A DNA stretch of 5,722 nucleotides from a bacterium (GCA_014381105.1 JACMIO010000038.1:1-5722), one strand, 5' to 3'. Positions 1-5,350 are shown, counted from the first letter of the stretch. Translations and numbers: made by a program. The notes: a model not told the origin generated them from the sequence alone.

Positions 1-2
1 GC

Positions 3-1244
3 TCATTGTTTTTCTGGTAGCTCCTTATCTAGTACATCTTTTGATATATTTGTAATGTTTTTTCGATCCTTATGGTTAGTATATACTCGTATCATGTCAA
101 GATAACCTGTAATTGAATTTACCAGTGGTAGATTAGAAACTGGTTGTTTAAAGAATTCGTCCTCACTAACAAGAAGTATTGATTTCATTTCTTTCTTGTT
201 TGGAGCAAGTGGAACAAGTGAGATACCATACGTATCGAGAAAAATTTTCCGCTCATCGATATTTGCCAGTCTTGCTATTTTCAATCTCAACTCTTCGATT
301 TTATCCCTGTTTAATTTTGTATAATTATCTCTTTTACGAATGAATCTTTCGTATACGCATTTCAAAAGTTTTCTTTCCAAGTAGTTAGAAATCATTTCCT
401 TTGCAATTTTGTTATTTTGTGACGAAGACATCATCCACAATATGCTATCATCTGTTAGTTTGAGATAATCATCTAACGACAAACTAGGTAGGCTCAACTC
501 TTCACTAGAAAGCAAGATGGAATGGAGCAGCATTACTTCGGCAGAGCGTACTGTCTTGTGAAAATAAACAGCACGGAACATTTCGAATCTTGAAATTATC
601 ATTGATTCAAAAGAGTAAAAGGAGGAAATATCCAGCGCCAGACTTTGATTGTCAGTTACCCTGAATGAATTTATTATCCTGTTGTAATCTACTTTTCCGT
701 ATTCCACTCCAGTAAAGAAACCATCTCGTGGGAGATAGTCCATGAGATCAGCTGAAAGGCTTCCCGAAATTATTTCATTTTTGAATTTTACCTTAGAACT
801 GCCAAAAGAAATCTCGCTTATTGTTTTGGGAGAATATCCAAAACCTGAAAGAATATCACTCAGTTCAGTCTTGCAAATTATTTCTGCTCCTATTGTTTCA
901 TGATTTTTGTTGCCTGTTACTTTTAGTGCCTCTTCAAACAGGTGGGAAAAAGGCCCGTGACCAATATCATGTAAAAGAGAAGCCGCACGTAGTTCTTGAA
1001 TTGACTCTTTATCAATGACGCCTATTGAAAATAGGTGTTCTCCTGCTATGCCTGCGACATGCATTGTTCCCAGTGAGTGTTCAAACCTTGAATGCTGGGC
1101 AGCCGGGTATACTAAATGAGCGCCCGCTAACTGTTTAATTCTTCTTAATCTCTGAAAAACGCTTGAATCAATTATCTTTCTTTCCAGATCTGTAAATCTG
1201 ATAAATTTGTGAATCGGATCTGCAATCTCCCCAACGAATTTCAT
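3..1244 (-). CDS. HD-domain phosphohydrolase (COG1078 / SAMHD1-like)
   Basis: The 413-residue protein is about the usual length of COG1078 HD phosphohydrolases, relatives of dGTPases and SAMHD1 that cleave dNTPs to nucleoside plus triphosphate. The N-terminus carries the family signature: RLRRIKQL (32-39), VYPAA then SRFEHSLGT (52-60), LLHDIGHGPFSH (90-101) and ADLMDYLPRD (165-174). By alignment to SAMHD1 the metal ligands would be H56, H92, D93 and D166, all present, so the enzyme looks catalytically competent. The C-terminal half is helical and poorly conserved, as usual in the family. The gene is complete, ATG start and TGA stop, and lies 30 bp behind the thymidylate kinase gene. A TATA-like stretch (about 1271-1282) overlaps that gene's stop codon, so it may also have its own promoter. 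Substrate (dGTP, all dNTPs, or another nucleotide) cannot be told from sequence. Confidence 0.9.
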   Translation of the reverse strand: MKFVGEIADPIHKFIRFTDLERKIIDSSVFQRLRRIKQLAGAHLVYPAAQHSRFEHSLGTMHVAGIAGEHLFSIGVIDKESIQELRAASLLHDIGHGPFSHLFEEALKVTGNKNHETIGAEIICKTELSDILSGFGYSPKTISEISFGSSKVKFKNEIISGSLSADLMDYLPRDGFFTGVEYGKVDYNRIINSFRVTDNQSLALDISSFYSFESMIISRFEMFRAVYFHKTVRSAEVMLLHSILLSSEELSLPSLSLDDYLKLTDDSILWMMSSSQNNKIAKEMISNYLERKLLKCVYERFIRKRDNYTKLNRDKIEELRLKIARLANIDERKIFLDTYGISLVPLAPNKKEMKSILLVSEDEFFKQPVSNLPLVNSITGYLDMIRVYTNHKDRKNITNISKDVLDKELPEKQ

Positions 1245-1274
1245 GCCTTAGATAGAATTGAACACTACATTGAA

Positions 1275-1865
1275 TTAAATTTTCACAAACTTTCTTACAA
1301 TTCTTAATACCTGACCGTGCACTTCGTCAACAGACTTTTCGCCCTCAACAATTCGCCAGTTGAATTTGTTTGCAAGAATTCTGTAATTTTTCTTTACCCG
1401 CCTTATTAGCTCCAGGTCTTTTTCAAAGGTATCAACCACATTTTTGGATCTACTAACCAAGGTCTTGGGTCTGATATCTATTACTATTACAAGATCTGCT
1501 TTTGGCAGCCCCTTGTCCAATGAAAGTAGCCAATCTAGTTTTAATCCCTTTGAAATTCCATAGACTAGATTGGATTGATAATACCGGTTCATGATAACTG
1601 TGGTTCCCTTGCTAACTATTTTCTCTATTTCGCCCTTTTTCTCCCACCTATTTGCAGATAGGAGCATCATTTTCACCTCATCAGGATAATTTCTTTTCCC
1701 ATCAAGGAACTGCTTTATCTCTTTACCAACAGGGGTAGAATAATCAGGAAAATCAATTCTTACACATTTGCTCCCCAATTTTTTTTCCAGTAATTTTGCC
1801 TGTGTTGTTTTTCCAGCCTTATCAATTCCCTCAAAGACGATAATTTTACCTTTAGGCAAATACAC
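1275..1865 (-). CDS. tmk: Thymidylate kinase (dTMP kinase) homologue
   Basis: Thymidylate kinase makes dTDP from dTMP and ATP in the cytoplasm. The 196-residue protein has the P-loop GIDKAGKT (13-20), a basic K16 inside the P-loop as in type I (eukaryote-like) enzymes, FPDYSTPVGKEI (39-50), SANRWE (70-75) typical of dTMP binding, a NRYYQSN segment (93-99), and a LID-like DTFEKD (145-150). Two positions differ from the usual family pattern: the DR motif Asp is Asn (N93) and the LID DRFE Arg is Thr (T146). The start is GTG: the only good TATA box (1884-1893) lies about 23 bp upstream, fitting a leaderless mRNA, and the P-loop begins at the normal distance from this start. It is followed 30 bp later by the HD phosphohydrolase gene on the same strand. 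The family assignment is firm; strict dTMP specificity is less certain because of the substitutions. Confidence 0.88.
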   Translation of the reverse strand: MYLPKGKIIVFEGIDKAGKTTQAKLLEKKLGSKCVRIDFPDYSTPVGKEIKQFLDGKRNYPDEVKMMLLSANRWEKKGEIEKIVSKGTTVIMNRYYQSNLVYGISKGLKLDWLLSLDKGLPKADLVIVIDIRPKTLVSRSKNVVDTFEKDLELIRRVKKNYRILANKFNWRIVEGEKSVDEVHGQVLRIVRKFVKI

Positions 1866-1883
1866 TGTCTGAAAAAAATCTCG

Positions 1884-1893
1884 TAAATAAATA
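1884..1893 (-). promoter_or_regulatory. TATA box for the thymidylate kinase gene
   Basis: On the minus strand this reads TATTTATTTA, centred about 23 bp before the GTG start at 1865. That spacing puts transcription initiation at or next to the start codon. A tandem repeat (1912-1930) lies just upstream. Confidence 0.5.
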
Positions 1894-1911
1894 GTATCTC
1901 AAAAATTGATC

Positions 1912-1930
1912 ATTTTCGATAATTTTCGAT
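1912..1930. repeat. Tandem ATTTTCGAT repeat upstream of tmk
   Basis: ATTTTCGAT occurs at 1912-1920 and again at 1922-1930, an exact 9-bp match at 10-bp spacing, close to one helical turn. It sits about 20 bp upstream of the tmk TATA box, where archaeal activators or repressors often bind. A regulatory role is inference; chance is possible in AT-rich DNA. Confidence 0.35.
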
Positions 1931-1977
1931 GGACTTGTGGCCTTGTTGTTTACCAATATAAAACGACTGGAACGGGC

Positions 1978-2415
1978 TTAACCACAGTCAATGTTTCCTT
2001 CAAAAGTTCCCTTCCAGCCAGAATCAGATCGAACCTGGATTTTTCCATTCTTTCCACAATCTCCATGAATTGAAATATTGCCTTTCTTGTCCAAGTCACA
2101 AATCTTACTTGTTGTTTCTTTGCCTTCCAGGTCATAGTTCTTGTTGCTAATCTTGCCTGAATCAAGAAATCCACCATTGCTGGGCTTAACATCAGAGGAG
2201 CCAGCTACAACAACCTCCCAACTTCCAAAGATAGGTGAATCTTTCATGAATGCACTAAATGACAATTCCCCCTTTTCTGATTTCCCGTCAGGACAGCTGA
2301 TTGTACCTGATGCATTTCCTGATGTTTCTGTTCCATGAGCTACGGTCGCAGCAGAACACATGGTAATCATGAAAAGTAATAATATTTTCACCTTAATTTT
2401 ACCATCCAAATCCAT
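1978..2415 (-). CDS. Small exported protein of unknown function
   Basis: I do not recognise a named family. From the ATG at 2415 the protein has 145 residues. It begins with a Sec-type signal: charged MDLDGKIKVK (1-10), hydrophobic core about 11-26 and likely cleavage around A26-H27 or G28-T29. The mature part is rich in Gly, Ser and Lys with probable beta strands and four cysteines (C41, C106, C120, C144), enough for two disulfides outside the cell. No other membrane segment is visible, so it is probably secreted or surface-associated. A TTG at 2430 would add five residues, but the strong TATA box at 2438-2449 sits about 29 bp before the ATG and only 14 bp before the TTG, favouring the ATG. 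The gene is divergent from amoC. No obvious T-rich terminator follows, so read-through into tmk, 112 bp downstream, is possible. Confidence 0.75.
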   Translation of the reverse strand: MDLDGKIKVKILLLFMITMCSAATVAHGTETSGNASGTISCPDGKSEKGELSFSAFMKDSPIFGSWEVVVAGSSDVKPSNGGFLDSGKISNKNYDLEGKETTSKICDLDKKGNISIHGDCGKNGKIQVRSDSGWKGTFEGNIDCG

Positions 2416-2437
2416 GACCGTTTCTTGCAAGAAAAAT

Positions 2438-2449
2438 AATATATATATT
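2438..2449 (-). promoter_or_regulatory. TATA box for the exported-protein gene
   Basis: The self-complementary AATATATATATT is the strongest TATA element in the intergenic region. Its centre is about 29 bp from the ATG at 2415, implying a leader of only a few bases. It is used here to choose that start over the TTG at 2430. Confidence 0.55.
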
Positions 2450-2526
2450 ATGTAGAGCGGATCCAGATCATAATTAGGAACAAATGTGACGATTCAATAT
2501 TTTGATGGCGAATATCTTAATAAAGT

Positions 2527-2558
2527 TTATCAACGATGATTATCAATATCGATTATCA
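2527..2558. repeat. Three TTATCA repeats at 13-bp spacing in the amoC upstream region
   Basis: TTATCA starts at 2527, 2540 and 2553, exactly 13 bp apart. The second and third copies extend to GATTATCA and form an imperfect 24-bp dyad (2536-2559, 10 of 12 paired positions). A further TTATCA at 2604 lies beside the perfect palindrome GATAATTATC (2599-2608). The cluster is in the shared upstream region of amoC and the divergent exported-protein gene, 80-115 bp from the candidate amoC TATA boxes. It could be an operator array; function is inferred. Confidence 0.45.
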
Positions 2559-2598
2559 TTAAATCCATCTATTTTAACTACTTATTTCCCGAATGCAA

Positions 2599-2608
2599 GA
2601 TAATTATC
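2599..2608. promoter_or_regulatory. Palindrome GATAATTATC, possible operator
   Basis: This is a perfect 10-bp palindrome that shares the TTATC core with the repeats at 2527-2558. It is about 29 bp upstream of the first amoC TATA candidate. It may be a further binding site for the same regulator, but AT-rich palindromes of this size arise by chance. Confidence 0.3.
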
Positions 2609-2636
2609 ATCAAAAACTGCAGCTAGACATACAAAT

Positions 2637-2643
2637 TTTATAT
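2637..2643 (+). promoter_or_regulatory. Candidate distal TATA box for amoC
   Basis: TTTATAT would start transcription near 2665, giving amoC a short leader of roughly 35-45 bases. It competes with the proximal candidate at 2672-2683; sequence alone does not decide between them. Confidence 0.35.
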
Positions 2644-2671
2644 CCTGAATTGTAATTTCTATATCTTCAAG

Positions 2672-2683
2672 TTATTATAAAAG
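2672..2683 (+). promoter_or_regulatory. Candidate proximal TATA box for amoC
   Basis: TTATTATAAAAG is centred about 21 bp before the ATG at 2699 and 30 bp before the ATG at 2708. Use of this box would give a nearly leaderless transcript, like other genes in this window. Confidence 0.4.
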
Positions 2684-2698
2684 ATCAATGAAGTATCG

Positions 2699-3271
2699 AT
2701 GACTAAAATGGCACAAATGCCGACTCTAATTCCAAAAGAAGTAGAAATCCAAAGACTGAAGAAAATCTACATTATGGTTATCATGCTGGGTTCAATCGCA
2801 GCATCCGTAGAGGTAGACAACTTTGTTGATGGGTCTCTTCATCAAACCGCGATTAGAGACAGCGCATTTACACCAGCTCATTGGTGGTTATACAGTCACT
2901 TTATAGCCCTACCGTTAGGTTGGGGATTTGTGGCAATGTATGACAGAAGGGTACCTGTACTTAGAGGTCCTGGAAACTCAATGAACACTGGTCTAAAGAT
3001 AACCATCATAGGCTATCTTGCAACCATGTTTACAATTGGTGTAAATGAAATGTGGCACTTTTGGTTTGTGGAAGAAATTTTCTCAGTCCCGAACCACTGG
3101 ATGTTTAACATGGGAGTAGTAGTAGCTTTCATGGGTGCTCTTGCATACGTAGTAAGAGTATATGCACGTCTAGTAGAATTGGGCGCTGAAACTCCTGGAA
3201 AGAACCCATACGTGGCTGAAATGTACAAGCTTGCACTCGAAGGAAAGCTGTACAGCAGATCAATTCCATAA
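2699..3271 (+). CDS. amoC: Ammonia monooxygenase subunit C
   Basis: AmoC is a membrane subunit of the copper ammonia monooxygenase that oxidises ammonia to hydroxylamine with O2, the first step of archaeal nitrification. The 190-residue protein is strongly archaeal AmoC-like throughout and of normal length for the archaeal form. About four hydrophobic segments are visible (roughly 23-42, 63-80, 99-115, 134-153). The PmoC copper pattern D-x3-H-x12-H is intact as D44, H48 and H61 in the segment DGSLHQTAIRD to TPAH; N116, H120 and H133 resemble the second PmoC copper site. ATG at 2699 is listed, but ATG at 2708 (MAQMP) matches the N-terminus I recall for homologues and may be the real start. Codon use looks less AT-biased than in the neighbours, as expected for a highly expressed gene. 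No amoA, amoB or amoX lies nearby, so this is a stand-alone copy. Nothing suggests inactivation. Confidence 0.97.
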   Translation: MTKMAQMPTLIPKEVEIQRLKKIYIMVIMLGSIAASVEVDNFVDGSLHQTAIRDSAFTPAHWWLYSHFIALPLGWGFVAMYDRRVPVLRGPGNSMNTGLKITIIGYLATMFTIGVNEMWHFWFVEEIFSVPNHWMFNMGVVVAFMGALAYVVRVYARLVELGAETPGKNPYVAEMYKLALEGKLYSRSIP

Positions 3272-3309
3272 GCTAATTTGTCAAGCTGTCAACAAAAGCA
3301 AAACGACGA

Positions 3310-3329
3310 CCTTTTTTTTCTTTTTTCTT
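3310..3329 (+). terminator. T-rich terminator after amoC
   Basis: Two T runs, CTTTTTTTTC followed by TTTTTTC, begin about 40 bp after the amoC stop. Archaeal RNA polymerase terminates at such T tracts without needing a hairpin. This indicates that amoC is transcribed as a single-gene unit. Confidence 0.65.
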
Positions 3330-3396
3330 GATAATCAAACCGTAGCTAGTCTATAACTTACAGAAATCGGATAACAATCTTCATTCCAAATACAAG

Positions 3397-3412
3397 ATTT
3401 CTAGTGAGAAAT
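3397..3412. repeat. Inverted repeat next to the promoter of the gene at 3444
   Basis: ATTTCT and AGAAAT flank a 4-base spacer (AGTG). A further AGAAATC copy lies at 3362-3368. The dyad ends 4 bp before the TATA box at 3417, overlapping the expected BRE position, so a bound protein could affect TFB/TBP access. Operator function is inferred. Confidence 0.35.
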
Positions 3413-3416
3413 ATTC

Positions 3417-3425
3417 TTATATATT
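3417..3425 (+). promoter_or_regulatory. TATA box for the Cdc48-N-like gene
   Basis: TTATATATT is centred 23-26 bp before the tandem ATGs at 3444 and 3447, the textbook spacing for a leaderless archaeal mRNA. It probably drives both this gene and the one at 4208. Confidence 0.6.
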
Positions 3426-3443
3426 CAAAAATGCAAGGTACAG

Positions 3444-4181
3444 ATGATGTCCGATAATTCTGGAATTTCTCTAAGAGTCTTTGAAAATGAAATTCAAGAC
3501 AATGGAAGAAACATTGTAAGAATTGATCCAGAAATAATGCAAACATTAAACATTTCTGAGGGTGATTTTATTAGCATTATTGGTTCTCAAAATGGAACCA
3601 ACATTATTTGTTTATCCTTAGATCCTACTGATACAACTAGTGATGGAAAAATAATTCGTATTGATTCTAAAGTAAGAGATTTGATTGGCACTAACATTGG
3701 AGATACTGTTACAATAAAAAAAGCTAATCTGTCTAAAAAAAGTAACAGATCAAGAGTAGATAATCTTGAAATCTCTGATGACTTGACAAATTCCATAATA
3801 ATCACAGGCTCCTGTCTTGATTTTGAAAAGGAACGTCCAAAGATTGAGGAATTTTTAAAGTTACTTGAGAATGAAGTACATTTGAATCATAACTATTGTA
3901 AATGTTACGCTAATGGAAAAAAAACACTGGGATGGGATTTTTTTGATATTGCTGTAGATATAAGACTAGTACAAAGACTAATAGAAATACATCCTGAAAT
4001 TGACAAACAAGAGGCCGCAAGCTTGGAGGAACGATTTGCATTATGGTTACATGCAAAAATCAAAAAAAGAAAGCTTGATTATCACTTGAAGATTAGAGAG
4101 GTTCCGTACGAAGCCGTAAGCGGTTTTCGACTTAATCCTAATGATTTCAGAAATAAGGAAGATATGGAAAATCTCCGCTAG
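3444..4181 (+). CDS. Cdc48-N-like double-psi barrel protein with an unknown C-terminal domain
   Basis: Residues about 7-95 resemble the N-terminal double-psi beta-barrel of archaeal VAT/Cdc48. The two halves are visible: RNIVRIDPEIMQTLNISEGD (22-41) and KIIRIDSKVRDLIGTNIGD (69-87), followed by TVTIKKA. In VAT/Cdc48 this barrel binds substrates and cofactors and is followed by a second N subdomain and two AAA+ ATPase domains. Here the 245-residue protein has neither; a charged linker (about 95-108) leads to a C-terminal domain of about 135 residues that I do not recognise. It includes a strand-like SIIITG (117-122), CKC (152-154), a long helix (174-210) and KIREVPYEAVSGFRL (216-230). No signal peptide or membrane segment is seen. 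The start is one of two adjacent ATGs (3444, 3447). The next gene follows after 26 bp. Role as an adaptor or regulator is speculation. Confidence 0.8.
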   Translation: MMSDNSGISLRVFENEIQDNGRNIVRIDPEIMQTLNISEGDFISIIGSQNGTNIICLSLDPTDTTSDGKIIRIDSKVRDLIGTNIGDTVTIKKANLSKKSNRSRVDNLEISDDLTNSIIITGSCLDFEKERPKIEEFLKLLENEVHLNHNYCKCYANGKKTLGWDFFDIAVDIRLVQRLIEIHPEIDKQEAASLEERFALWLHAKIKKRKLDYHLKIREVPYEAVSGFRLNPNDFRNKEDMENLR

Positions 4182-4207
4182 CGAATTAATTTATTTTACG
4201 ACAAGAA

Positions 4208-5071
4208 ATGAAGTTACCAGTAGAAATTCAAGATTTTCTGAGCAAAAATTATGAATTAGAGCTAGCTCTCATAGGTTGCAGGTCCGATAGCCCTCATAAT
4301 TCGTACGATTGTTGTGAATATGATATTGCTATTCTTGGAGAGAACACTAAAAACAGCTTTGATAAAAAAATAATTCAGCTTGGAAATAATACACTAGAAT
4401 TTTTGAATTTTCAAAATCAAAACGGCCATAATGATATAGCGCTTTCCAATATGATAAAACTGAAAGACTCAAATACATTAATCTCAGAATCTCCGAAATT
4501 TGACAGGAAGAAATTGTTTATTGCAGCTGGAAAACGAAGGATTGTTGACTCGCTGTTTAATGTTTCTAAAAATAGTAGCGCCAAAGCAGAATTAAATGCA
4601 GCCTTGAATTTGAAAATTGCTGCATACGATCTCATTGAAGGTATCCTTTTAATGTCCGAGACAAGGCCAATGCCCATTCACGAACTAACCCAGTTGCGCC
4701 AAGTTGAGGTCCATAAAGATTTCATCAACGAAGCTATTCAAACTTGCATAGAATGTCTGGGAATAGAAAGGGCTACAAGGACAATAATAAACAGGTCATT
4801 TAAAGCGTTAAGAGAAATTCTCAAAGAAACATATGATGTCGAACTGCTATCATCAAAAATCCAATTCTTGTTGGGCAACGGTCTGCTTGCTGATTGCTAT
4901 TACTATATTGGGAAACTAGTTTGTAGTCATCTTGAAAAAAAGGATAACGCATCTCAGTTGAATTATCACAAGCTTAACAGTATAGCTTTGGATCTAACAA
5001 ATGATTATGAAAAGGTAAAGAAGATGTCTGCGTTGATAAAACGCGACTGCAAGCTGGTACTGAAAAATTAA
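4208..5071 (+). CDS. Conserved-looking hypothetical protein, possible nucleotidyltransferase-like fold
   Basis: The 287-residue protein is not one I can name. Near the N-terminus, LALIGCRS (19-26) is followed 14 residues later by EYDIAIL (37-43) and then LEFLNF (63-68). This loosely resembles the nucleotidyltransferase pattern G-[GS]-x(9-13)-[DE]-h-[DE]-h with a later third acidic residue, with C24 in place of the usual Ser/Gly and E37, D39 and E64 as candidate metal ligands. From about residue 100 to the end the protein is mostly helical, and has ten cysteines in total without a zinc-finger pattern. No signal or membrane segment is evident. It lies 26 bp behind the Cdc48-N-like gene with no well-spaced TATA box of its own (the nearest, 4188-4198, is only 15 bp from the ATG), so co-transcription is likely. 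Its stop overlaps that of the convergent zinc-ribbon gene. It could equally be an unrelated helical protein; the fold call is weak. Confidence 0.7.
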   Translation: MKLPVEIQDFLSKNYELELALIGCRSDSPHNSYDCCEYDIAILGENTKNSFDKKIIQLGNNTLEFLNFQNQNGHNDIALSNMIKLKDSNTLISESPKFDRKKLFIAAGKRRIVDSLFNVSKNSSAKAELNAALNLKIAAYDLIEGILLMSETRPMPIHELTQLRQVEVHKDFINEAIQTCIECLGIERATRTIINRSFKALREILKETYDVELLSSKIQFLLGNGLLADCYYYIGKLVCSHLEKKDNASQLNYHKLNSIALDLTNDYEKVKKMSALIKRDCKLVLKN

Positions 5072-5310
5072 GCGACAGGAGCAGCAACCAATATAGGCTC
5101 TATCTCCTTTACCCTTTTTGCCCTTAATTTGGCCTTATACTTCAGGTTTCTAGGCTTTGTCCTCAGTCTGTATCCACAACATGGGCACCATAATCCGTCC
5201 CATTTTATGAAAATTTCGCAAATCTGACAGCGCTTTTGACCGCTTACATACCTTCCTGAACCGACAGGCTTTTGGGCTTTATGTCGTATACATATTCCTT
5301 TGCAAGTCAT
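5068..5310 (-). CDS. Small zinc-ribbon protein of a thaumarchaeal family
   Basis: The 80-residue protein begins MTCKGIC and carries CQIC (28-31) and CPCCG (42-46), giving a C28-x2-C31 ... C42-x2-C45 zinc ribbon, plus C3 and C7. The segment RYVSGQKRCQICEIFIKWDG to YRLRTKP matches a small-protein family that I recall as recurring in ammonia-oxidizing archaea, often in several copies per genome. The C-terminal tail is very basic (KPRNLKYKAKLRAKR, 52-66), which would suit binding of nucleic acid or an acidic partner; function is unknown. An ATG at 5358 is in frame, but the family similarity begins at the ATG at 5310, and the candidate TATA box at 5341-5350 lies inside the longer version. The stop codon shares TTAA (5068-5071) with the stop of the convergent gene. 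Confidence 0.8.
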   Translation of the reverse strand: MTCKGICIRHKAQKPVGSGRYVSGQKRCQICEIFIKWDGLWCPCCGYRLRTKPRNLKYKAKLRAKRVKEIEPILVAAPVA

Positions 5311-5340
5311 CTTTCCTTCATTATATAAAAAACACCTGGA

Positions 5341-5350
5341 GTATTTAAAT
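5341..5350 (-). promoter_or_regulatory. Candidate TATA box for the zinc-ribbon gene
   Basis: On the minus strand this reads ATTTAAATAC, about 35 bp before the ATG at 5310, which would give a leader of about 10 bases containing GAAGGAAAG. A second TATA-like stretch (5321-5330) is only 15 bp from the ATG and is probably too close. Confidence 0.4.

Noticed and set aside
821..1018. Plus-strand open frame of 65 codons inside the HD phosphohydrolase gene
   Set aside because: It lies wholly antisense to a well-supported conserved gene and shows no recognisable domain or promoter.
1950..2338. Open frames in other reading frames over the exported-protein gene (minus 1950-2192, plus 2141-2338)
   Set aside because: The frame at 1978-2415 has a signal peptide and a well-placed TATA box; the others have neither and look like shadows.
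3013..3228. Minus-strand open frame of 71 codons inside amoC
   Set aside because: Antisense to a highly conserved gene, with no supporting signal.
3272..3443. Possible small RNA between amoC and the next gene
   Set aside because: Apart from the T-rich terminator, a short dyad and a TATA box, no tRNA-like or stable hairpin structure was found by eye.
3358..3805. Minus-strand open frames (3358-3546 and 3587-3805) over the Cdc48-N-like gene
   Set aside because: They overlap the clear promoter and barrel domain of the plus-strand gene; hydrophobic composition is typical of antisense translation.
4417..4677. Minus-strand open frame of 86 codons inside the gene at 4208-5071
   Set aside because: No start signal or recognisable content; the plus-strand frame is much longer and fits the operon.
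4208..5071. Two-gene toxin-antitoxin reading of the 3444-5071 pair (nucleotidyltransferase plus partner)
   Set aside because: Both proteins are larger than typical partners, the barrel gene is Cdc48-N-like rather than a clear antitoxin, and the NT motif is too weak to support it.
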